DNA of 64,000 nt. It comes from Rhodoferax sp. (GTDB lineage Bacteria > Pseudomonadota > Gammaproteobacteria > Burkholderiales > Burkholderiaceae_C). The first letter of the stretch is position 1. Each line of letters begins with the position of its first letter. Location of the stretch: contig NZ_JAQTXM010000024.1 of NCBI RefSeq assembly GCF_028688795.1, positions 1-64,000 of the forward strand, read 5' to 3'. Of this stretch, positions 1 to 5,877 are shown in pieces. The translations under genes were made by a program, and so were the position numbers. The notes beneath the pieces were generated by a model, which did no database searches, was not told the origin of the DNA, and saw nothing but the letters and a program-made list of their open reading frames with translations.

Positions 1-130
1 CACCACGCCGGTGCTGGTGCTGCGCTTTGAAGGCCACACGCCTGAAGCGTTGACACGCATCCAAACCGCCATGATGGCGCTGCTGCACCAGGTGCTGCCC
101 GGCGCTGTCACCGACGAGGCGGCACATTGA
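1..130 (+). CDS. phosphomannomutase/phosphoglucomutase, C-terminal end (partial)
   Basis: Only the last 42 codons are inside the window, reading from base 2 to the TGA at 128-130. The peptide begins TTPVLVLRFEGHTPEALTRI, which fits the C-terminal phosphate-binding domain of the AlgC/ManB phosphohexomutase family, where a conserved NTTPxLVLRFE-like segment lies near the end. These enzymes interconvert hexose 6- and 1-phosphates for surface polysaccharide and LPS precursors, which suits the two LPS core genes that follow. The stop codon overlaps the start of waaC, suggesting translational coupling. The identification rests on one short segment and cannot separate mannose from glucose specificity. 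Confidence 0.6.
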   Translation, partial: TTPVLVLRFEGHTPEALTRIQTAMMALLHQVLPGAVTDEAAH

Positions 131-1137
131 AGGTATTGATCGTCAAGCTATCCTCGCTTGGCGACGTAGTGCACGCCATGCCCGCCGTGCAAGACATCAT
201 GGGCGCGTTGCCCGGTGCGCAGATTGACTGGGTGGTAGAGCGCGGTTTTGTGCCCCTGGCGCGGCGCTGCAATGGCGTGCACCGGGTCATTGCGAGCGAC
301 ATGCGGGGTTGGCGCAAAGCGCCTTTTAGCGCCGAAACGCGCCGCGCCTGGCACCTTTTCAAGGCAGAACTTCAGCAAGACACCTACGACGCGGTGATCG
401 ATTTGCAAGGCTTGACCAAATCTGCCCTGATTTCCTGGCTGGCCCGGTTAACGGTCACAGGCAAGCGCTACGGCTTGGCCAACCAGACCGAAGGTTCCAG
501 CTTTGAAGCCCCGGCGCGTTGGGTGGCCGATGTGGCCGTGACCCTGCCAGCACACAGCCATGCCGTGACGCGTTCGCGCGAGTTATGCGCACAGGCGCTG
601 CATTACACCTTGCCATTTTTTATGAGTTTTGGGCTTATAGCCCATACGGATAAAGCGCAAACAGCTATTAAAAATGTAGCATTCAAGCGCGGCCTTCGTG
701 GCATGGTGGCGCTGGTGCATGGCACCTCGCGGGCCGACAAGCAGTGGCCCCTGGCGCATTGGCGTGATCTGGCCCAGCGGCTCAATGCGCAAGGTTTTGG
801 CGTCGCCTTGCCGCATGGCAACCCGGCCGAGGCGCAAATGTCAAAAGAGATTGCGCAAGATCTGGAACATGCCCAGATTTGGCCCGGCATGTCGCTGGAC
901 GCGTTGACCGATGCATTGGCCACCTGTGCTGGTGTGATTGGTGTCGACAGCGGCCTGAGCCACATTGCCGTGGCGCTTGACTTGCCGCATGTGCAGCTTT
1001 ACAACTTCGACACCGCTTGGCGCACCGGGCCGTTGGCGGCACAAGATGCGGCACCACGCCAAATTAGTGTGTTTGCCCAGCCGACGCCGACTGTTGATGC
1101 AGTCTGGCAAGCTTGGCAAGATGTGTTGCACGCCTGA
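127..1137 (+). CDS. waaC: lipopolysaccharide heptosyltransferase I
   Basis: This 336-residue GT9-family enzyme should add the first heptose to Kdo2-lipid A at the inner membrane. The N-terminus MKVLIVKLSSLGDVVHAMPA is typical of WaaC, and the C-terminal nucleotide-sugar site contains GVDSGLSHIAVAL near residue 275. The start is a TTG at 127-129 whose last two bases form part of the preceding TGA, because the family's conserved N-terminus begins exactly there. Residues about 168-185 are encoded by a copy of the dispersed repeat (627-682) and read as a foreign-looking segment between the two Rossmann domains. waaA follows after nine bases, so the two are probably one operon. WaaF is the alternative, but the N-terminus favours WaaC. 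Confidence 0.88.
   Translation: MKVLIVKLSSLGDVVHAMPAVQDIMGALPGAQIDWVVERGFVPLARRCNGVHRVIASDMRGWRKAPFSAETRRAWHLFKAELQQDTYDAVIDLQGLTKSALISWLARLTVTGKRYGLANQTEGSSFEAPARWVADVAVTLPAHSHAVTRSRELCAQALHYTLPFFMSFGLIAHTDKAQTAIKNVAFKRGLRGMVALVHGTSRADKQWPLAHWRDLAQRLNAQGFGVALPHGNPAEAQMSKEIAQDLEHAQIWPGMSLDALTDALATCAGVIGVDSGLSHIAVALDLPHVQLYNFDTAWRTGPLAAQDAAPRQISVFAQPTPTVDAVWQAWQDVLHA
627..682 (+). repeat. dispersed repeat family A, copy in waaC
   Basis: Matches the family pattern: a left part related to CCTCTAGCCCTTAT, then AAAGCGCAA, AGCTATTAAAAA and GTAGC. It is translated in frame as GLIAHTDKAQTAIKNVA inside waaC. The left part carries an additional short palindrome, GGGCTTATAGCCC. Confidence 0.75.
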
Positions 1138-1146
1138 TTTTTTGCC

Positions 1147-2538
1147 ATGATCCGCGGGCTTTATTCGGCGCTCATGTGGCTGGCGCAGCCCTTGCTTAAA
1201 CGCAAGCTGTTGCGCCGCAGCCAGCAAGAGCCGGGTTACGGGCAGTTCATGGACGAGCGCTTTGGCCATTTCGCCAAGCCCGTGCCTGCGCACCAAGGCC
1301 CTATGGTCTGGATTCACGCCGTGTCGCTAGGCGAGACCCGCGCGGCTGCGGTGCTGGTGGCAACACTTCGCCAACAGTTGCCTCACATGCGTTTGTTGCT
1401 CACCCACGGCACCGCCACGGGGCGCGCTGAAGGCTTGAAAATTCTAGGCGACGGCGATTTGCAAGCCTGGCAGCCTTGGGACACGCCGGGTGCCGTGCAG
1501 CGCTTTCTGACGAACTTCAAGCCCGACCTGGGCATTCTGATGGAGACGGAGGTCTGGCCAAATCTGGTGTTTGGTTGCCAGCAAATGGGCGTCCCGCTGG
1601 TGCTGGCCAATGCGCGACTCAGTGACAAATCCTTACGGCAAGCAAAGCGCCTGGCCTGGCTGGCGCGCCCGGCATTTGCGGCGTTGACGGCGGTGTGGGC
1701 GCAAACGCCATTGGACGCAGAGCGTTTGCAGTCCATGGGTGCCAAGGTGCATGGTGTGTTGGGCAACCTCAAGTTTGATGCTGCGCCTGATGCCGATCAA
1801 CTGGCGCTGGGCAGGACTTGGCGCGCGCAACTGGCCCAGCCCGTGGTCATGTTCGCCAGTTCGCGTGAGGGCGAAGAACTGGCCTTGTTGCAAATTCTTA
1901 AGCATTTTGAGCCTCTAGCCCTTATGGATAAAGCGCAAGTGGCTATTAAAAAAGTAGCAACTGGGGCGCACTGGCTGATCGTGCCCCGGCACCCACAACG
2001 CTTTGACGCGGTGGCCACGTTGATCGAATCGCAAGGCTTTGCCGTGCAACGGCGCAGCAGTTGGGGACCGGACGGGCCAATGGGGTCGGTCGCCTCGGCC
2101 GCTGATGCGCCTGCGAGTCCCACGGTTCCTTTACCCGCGAGTGCGCCGCCCACCATCTGGCTGGGCGACTCATTGGGTGAGATGGCGCTGTATTACGGCT
2201 TGGCCGACGTGGCCTTGTTAGGCGGCAGTTTTGAGCCGCTGGGTGGGCAAAACCTGATTGAAGCCGCAGCCTGTGGCTGCCCTGTGGTGATGGGCCCGCA
2301 CACGTTTAATTTTGCGGCAGTGGCGCAACACGCTGAGCAAGTTGGCGCCGCGCTGAGGGCGCCGCACCTTTCGGATGCCATCCGGCAGGCCGCGGAGCTA
2401 GTGACAGATGTCGAGCGATTGGCAGCGGCCCGGCAGGTGGCAGAGTCATTTGCCCGATCGCATGGGGGTGCATCGGCGCAACTGGCTGGCGCAATAAAAC
2501 AAATGCTGAATAAAAAGCCTACCTGTTGTAGGGTTTAG
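1147..2538 (+). CDS. waaA: 3-deoxy-D-manno-octulosonic acid (Kdo) transferase
   Basis: This 463-residue GT30/GT-B enzyme transfers Kdo to lipid IVA at the inner membrane. The N-terminus carries a hydrophobic patch. WIHAVSLGE at about residue 55 contains the conserved catalytic glutamate region, METEVWPNL follows near 130, and the C-terminal donor site contains GGSFEPLGGQN and EAAACGCPVVMGP. It is longer than the usual 420-430 residues because of two insertions. One, residues about 254-272, is a translated copy of the dispersed repeat. The other, residues about 304-335, is a Pro/Ala/Ser-rich loop of unknown origin. It lies nine bases after waaC. Confidence 0.93.
   Translation: MIRGLYSALMWLAQPLLKRKLLRRSQQEPGYGQFMDERFGHFAKPVPAHQGPMVWIHAVSLGETRAAAVLVATLRQQLPHMRLLLTHGTATGRAEGLKILGDGDLQAWQPWDTPGAVQRFLTNFKPDLGILMETEVWPNLVFGCQQMGVPLVLANARLSDKSLRQAKRLAWLARPAFAALTAVWAQTPLDAERLQSMGAKVHGVLGNLKFDAAPDADQLALGRTWRAQLAQPVVMFASSREGEELALLQILKHFEPLALMDKAQVAIKKVATGAHWLIVPRHPQRFDAVATLIESQGFAVQRRSSWGPDGPMGSVASAADAPASPTVPLPASAPPTIWLGDSLGEMALYYGLADVALLGGSFEPLGGQNLIEAAACGCPVVMGPHTFNFAAVAQHAEQVGAALRAPHLSDAIRQAAELVTDVERLAAARQVAESFARSHGGASAQLAGAIKQMLNKKPTCCRV
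1905..1960 (+). repeat. dispersed repeat family A, copy in waaA
   Basis: The clearest family member: TTTTGAG, CCTCTAGCCCTTAT, a short loop, AAAGCGCAAG, GGCTATTAAAAA and GTAGCAA. It is translated in waaA as PLALMDKAQVAIKKVA. The CCCTTAT and ATAAAGCG parts can pair as a small hairpin. Confidence 0.85.
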
Positions 2539-2560
2539 AATTCACGTCAGGCACAAAACT

Positions 2561-2574
2561 TTGATCAGGATCAA
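2561..2574. promoter_or_regulatory. FNR/Anr-type box
   Basis: The sequence TTGATCAGGATCAA is a perfect TTGAT-N4-ATCAA FNR/Anr half-site pair. It lies five bases upstream of the ATG of the 58-residue ORF, and its AGGAT overlaps the only Shine-Dalgarno-like sequence there. A class II activator at -41.5 would place the transcription start near 2609, inside that ORF and beside an internal ATG at 2607. The box may therefore drive a leaderless transcript, the downstream cytochrome genes, or act as a repressor site. Confidence 0.7.
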
Positions 2575-2579
2575 TCGCC

Positions 2580-2756
2580 ATGAGTGAATTACCGCAAGAT
2601 GTGGCCATGTCAAACCCAAACAAAAACAGCAAATTAAAAAATATTGCGCTGTTCTTTGCGTCACCCTTTATTGGTCTTGTGTACGCAGTCTTGCTTCCAG
2701 GCAAGGTGTTCCAGATTGCCATGCGTGAGCTGAAAGCCAACTCTAAAAGTCAGTAA
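2580..2756 (+). CDS. small single-pass membrane protein, unknown function
   Basis: This 58-codon ORF starts at ATG 2580 and ends with TAA at 2754-2756. It encodes a polar N-terminus rich in Asn and Lys, one hydrophobic segment (residues about 22-42, IALFFASPFIGLVYAVLLPG) and a short basic tail. I do not recognise the family. It lies between waaA and the nonaheme cytochrome gene, all on the plus strand. A second in-frame ATG at 2607 would give 49 residues. Its position directly under a perfect FNR box suggests expression with the anaerobic electron transfer genes, but translation is unproven. Confidence 0.55.
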   Translation: MSELPQDVAMSNPNKNSKLKNIALFFASPFIGLVYAVLLPGKVFQIAMRELKANSKSQ

Positions 2757-2842
2757 TTTCGCGGTTTCCACTGAACTGTGGGTTGCGTGCGTCGTCGGTG
2801 AATGACTCGGATGCAGTTCTGCCGCTTGACAACCAGAAAGCC

Positions 2843-4207
2843 ATGCCAATGAAGAATGTCTTAAAAACAAGCAAATGGACGCTGTCGTCTGTCAAGAACA
2901 GCTTGATGGGTTTAATCCTTATCTGTCTGGCGTTCGCTTTCATGGGGTCTGCGGCACATGCAGCTGAGGCTGCGCCTGAACTTGGTTCGGAAGACAAGGC
3001 GTGTCAGAAGTGTCATGACAGCGAAGACATCAAACCTAAGGTCACCGAAGCCGGTGAATCACTTTCTTTGAGAATTTCCACCCCGGAACTCCTGGCGTCC
3101 ATGCACAACGAGACCAGTTGCACGGATTGCCACGAGGATGCCGATGGCAAAGACCACGGCAAAGTGTCTGTGCCCATGAAGAGCAAGCGTGACTACAGGC
3201 TCTCATTTCAGGATGCCTGCACCACTTGTCATAAAAAGAATGTGGCTGACTTCAAAGACAGTGTGCACGCCATTCTGGTCAAGGAGGGCAGCGACAAGGC
3301 GCCTACCTGCTCTGATTGCCACAACTCCCACACGGTGCGCTCGGTCAAGCTGGTAGAGCCCATTGCCAATGTGCCGTGCGCCAATTGCCACAAAGATATT
3401 TTCAAAGCGTACTCTGGTGATGTGCATGGGCTTGAGCGCGTTGCCAAGGGCAAGTCCGCCCCCTTGTGTGCTGACTGTCATAAGTCGCATGCGATTCAGG
3501 CCGCCACGCTGGGTGACGGTATTCGAGACGCTTGCCTGAACTGCCATAAGGACGCTGCCGTCAAACATGAAGTCTGGTTGCCTAATTCCAAGCTGCATTT
3601 CCAGGCCATCGAGTGCCAGGTGTGCCACGCGCCCAACGCCCAGCGGCGCGTTAACCTGCGTATGGTAGACGGCGTGGGTGGCAAACAGCTGGTCGAGAAA
3701 AAAGGTGTGCCGCAATTTGACCGTCTGCGCAAAGCGGCCGATGGCACGGCTCAGGGCTTTGATGAAAGCGAAATGCGCAGCTTTCTCAAGGCCTTCAATC
3801 TTGAGAGTACGGGGAACAAAGCCATTCTGAGTGGCCGTCTGGAACTGCGCTCCGGGCTGGAAGCTCACCAACTCAGCACCAAAGACAAGGCACTCAAGGA
3901 CTGTAAGGTTTGTCACGAAAACGGCGCTGTGCCTTTTCAGAGTGTGGTGCTCACCATGGCGGGGCCAGATGGCCGCGCGTTGCGCCAGGGTGTCGAGAAA
4001 GAGGTCTTGACGTCAGTCACCTCTTTGGGCTCGCTGCGCGGGTTTTATGCCATCGGCAGCACCCGCATCAAGTTGCTGGACTACTTGCTGGTGCTGGTGA
4101 TTCTGGGTGTGTTGGTTGTACCGATTGCCCACCTGAGCGCGCATCGCTTGTTCAAGGCCAAGCGCGACAAACTGCTGGCTGAGCGGACGTCGTCATCAAC
4201 TAAATAA
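2843..4207 (+). CDS. membrane-anchored nonaheme cytochrome c
   Basis: From ATG 2843 the product is 454 residues. It has an N-terminal signal sequence ending near GSAAHAAE, nine CxxCH heme sites in the order CQKCH, CTDCH, CTTCH, CSDCH, CANCH, CADCH, CLNCH, CQVCH and CKVCH, and a C-terminal membrane helix at about residues 411-431 followed by a basic cytoplasmic tail. Heme sites one to eight fall in the first two thirds; the ninth is isolated after a region without hemes. A start at 2849 is also possible. The next gene, 12 bases away, is a cytochrome b, so the pair probably oxidises quinol and delivers electrons to periplasmic carriers, a role CymA or Cbc proteins play elsewhere. That role is inference. 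Confidence 0.85.
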   Translation: MPMKNVLKTSKWTLSSVKNSLMGLILICLAFAFMGSAAHAAEAAPELGSEDKACQKCHDSEDIKPKVTEAGESLSLRISTPELLASMHNETSCTDCHEDADGKDHGKVSVPMKSKRDYRLSFQDACTTCHKKNVADFKDSVHAILVKEGSDKAPTCSDCHNSHTVRSVKLVEPIANVPCANCHKDIFKAYSGDVHGLERVAKGKSAPLCADCHKSHAIQAATLGDGIRDACLNCHKDAAVKHEVWLPNSKLHFQAIECQVCHAPNAQRRVNLRMVDGVGGKQLVEKKGVPQFDRLRKAADGTAQGFDESEMRSFLKAFNLESTGNKAILSGRLELRSGLEAHQLSTKDKALKDCKVCHENGAVPFQSVVLTMAGPDGRALRQGVEKEVLTSVTSLGSLRGFYAIGSTRIKLLDYLLVLVILGVLVVPIAHLSAHRLFKAKRDKLLAERTSSSTK

Positions 4208-4219
4208 CAAGTAGCAGCC

Positions 4220-4852
4220 ATGAAAAAAATCTACATTCATCCGCTTCCTGTGCGCATCTGGCATTGGCTCAACGCGCTGGGTTTTCTGGCGCTGATTGCC
4301 ACGGGCGTGCAAATTCGCTACCTGGACATGTTTGAGTTGCTCTCATTCAGAACGGCTGTGGTGGCACACAACTACATTGGCTTCGCACTGATTGCCAATT
4401 ATTTTCTGTGGTTGGGTTTTTACTTGTTTACCGACAAGATCACCGTCTACTTGCCAGAAATGAATGCCAAAAAGTATTTTGAGGATTCATGGCGGCAACT
4501 CAAATTTTATGGATATGGCATTTTTCTTGGAGAAGAGAACCCTCACCATCCCACGATCTACCATAAGTTCAACCCGTTACAAATCATGATGTACCAGATC
4601 ATCATGCTGCTGTGCATGCCCATTTTGTTTGTGTCTGGTTTGTTGTTATGGGATGTTCAGCAGTTTGCAAGCCTTGTGAACATGGTCGGTGGGGTGCGCG
4701 TGGTGGCGACCGTGCATGTGATGATGTTCATCGTGTTTGTTGGTTTCTTGCTCATGCATCTGTACTTGATCACGTTAGGTCACTCGCGGTTTGCGCACAT
4801 CAAGGCCATGATCACTGGTTTTGAAGAGGTTCACGACAAGGCAAAACCATAG
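4220..4852 (+). CDS. cytochrome b (b561/HydC-like), quinone-side partner of the nonaheme protein
   Basis: This 210-residue integral membrane protein has four hydrophobic segments. Candidate heme-ligand histidines lie in HPLPVRIWHWLNALGF at the N-terminus, VVAHNYIG near residue 51, VATVHVMM near 170 and LLMHLYLITLGH near 183. This pattern is that of di-heme cytochrome b subunits of hydrogenases, formate dehydrogenases and thiosulfate reductases. It follows the nonaheme cytochrome by 12 bases and no catalytic dehydrogenase subunit is nearby, so a quinol:cytochrome c oxidoreductase made of these two proteins is the simplest reading. The direction of electron flow cannot be read from the sequence. 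Confidence 0.82.
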   Translation: MKKIYIHPLPVRIWHWLNALGFLALIATGVQIRYLDMFELLSFRTAVVAHNYIGFALIANYFLWLGFYLFTDKITVYLPEMNAKKYFEDSWRQLKFYGYGIFLGEENPHHPTIYHKFNPLQIMMYQIIMLLCMPILFVSGLLLWDVQQFASLVNMVGGVRVVATVHVMMFIVFVGFLLMHLYLITLGHSRFAHIKAMITGFEEVHDKAKP

Positions 4853-4879
4853 GGGTGTTGCGTCTGATGGTATTTTTGA

Positions 4880-4893
4880 TTGATTTAGATCAA
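4880..4893. promoter_or_regulatory. FNR/Anr-type box upstream of cytochrome c
   Basis: TTGATTTAGATCAA is a perfect TTGAT-N4-ATCAA site. It sits about 100 bases upstream of the start codon of the small cytochrome c gene, in the 141-base gap after the cytochrome b gene. Confidence 0.75.
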
Positions 4894-4925
4894 ACGATGG
4901 GCAGTTTCACGCGATGGCCCTTGAC

Positions 4926-4939
4926 TTGATCTAGCGCAA
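4926..4939. promoter_or_regulatory. second, imperfect FNR/Anr-type box
   Basis: TTGATCTAGCGCAA keeps one perfect half-site and a degraded second half. It is flanked so that ACTTG and CAAGT also form an inverted repeat. Its centre lies about 61 bases before ATG 4994; a start site 41.5 bases downstream would leave a leader of about 20 bases. It is therefore the better placed of the two boxes for activation. Confidence 0.5.
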
Positions 4940-4993
4940 GTCCTCCAATCACAGTCACCGTTCCAAATAGCGAATTTTCAAAGGAATTTTCAA

Positions 4994-5338
4994 ATGTTTA
5001 AATTTTCATTGTCAGCACTGACTGCTTCTGTTTTGTTTGCACTGAGTGCAGTTGCTCCGGCTCACGCAGCCATCGACGTGGACGCAGCCAAAGCGCTCGC
5101 TAAAAGCAACGATTGCCTCAAATGTCACGCTGCGGACAAAGACAAAAAAGGCCCTTCTATGAAGAAGATTGCCGCCAAGTACAAGGGCAAGCCTGACGGG
5201 CAAGAAAAAGCCATCAAGAACATGACCGAAGGTCAAATGGTCAAACTGACCGACGGCACCGAAGAAAAACACAAGATCATCGACACCAAAGACCCGAAAG
5301 AGTTGAAAAACATTGCGGATTGGTATTTGTCGCATTAA
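4994..5338 (+). CDS. small periplasmic monoheme cytochrome c (class I)
   Basis: The 114-residue precursor has a signal peptide ending near APAHAA, one heme site CLKCH at about residue 37-41, and a lysine-rich mature domain with MVKLTDG, where the methionine is a candidate axial ligand. Size and layout match small c551/c552-type electron shuttles. The start is supported by AAGGA about ten bases upstream of the ATG. Two FNR-type boxes precede it, so induction under oxygen limitation is likely. Its position between the quinol-side cytochromes and the outer-membrane conduit suggests a periplasmic shuttle between them, which is inference. Confidence 0.88.
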   Translation: MFKFSLSALTASVLFALSAVAPAHAAIDVDAAKALAKSNDCLKCHAADKDKKGPSMKKIAAKYKGKPDGQEKAIKNMTEGQMVKLTDGTEEKHKIIDTKDPKELKNIADWYLSH

Positions 5339-5877
5339 TGACTGAGTAGATCCACGCCACTTTTCATGGCGATGCGACCTTTGGATGTGAGAATTTCCAA
5401 GAGCCCGGTAAAGACATCCTCCTGGGGGCTGGTGTGGCTTATCGTTTTGGGATGCAATTTCGCCAGCCCGGGCGGCCAATCTTGATGGAAGTCAGTTGTC
5501 GACAAGTGGTGATGTAAAACGATTGGTAGAAGGTTTTACCAGTCCATTTGGCTTGCTGCAGTCAAATCCGCTGTTGTGTTGTTCCAAGGGTCAGCCGATC
5601 TTTCTGAGTCCAATTCTGAGGTTCGATTGGGTTCATTGCCCTTTCGGGCAGAGCCGCGTTCGAAAGTTCTTTTGTGTAGCGGTTGTTGATATAAATTTCG
5701 GCTTATATATCAATTCAAAAAATTTCAAATAAATTGACTGTCGCATCCCATTTGACTTTTAGGGGTATAACATTCAAGGGGCTCGTGTTGTAAAGCCCAG
5801 GTAAATTTTTGTTAATGGGTTTCTGGACAACGGATGGTGCGATGCGTAGGCATATACAGTTGAAAAGGATTGTGAAA
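5339..5877. other. 539-base intergenic region upstream of the decaheme lipoprotein gene
   Basis: No convincing gene is present. A 78-codon open frame on the plus strand (5496-5732, TTG start) has no recognisable features and lower coding character than its neighbours. The right half is AT-rich compared with the flanks and holds an inverted repeat with eight-base arms, TTGATATA and TATATCAA, at 5686-5713. Shine-Dalgarno AAAAGGA lies before ATG 5878. The promoter of the outer-membrane cytochrome gene is presumably here, but I cannot place it. Confidence 0.5.
5686..5713. promoter_or_regulatory. inverted repeat, possible operator for the decaheme gene
   Basis: Arms TTGATATA and TATATCAA are separated by 12 bases in an AT-rich stretch about 165 bases upstream of the start codon. 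The sequence shows only the symmetry; regulator binding is inference. Confidence 0.35.

Noticed and set aside
2515..2540. Hairpin CCTAC/GTAGG at the end of waaA as a terminator
   Set aside because: Five-base stem and no T run; too weak to call.
5496..5732. 78-codon ORF in the gap before the decaheme lipoprotein gene
   Set aside because: TTG start, no ribosome binding site, no recognisable domain; treated as intergenic.
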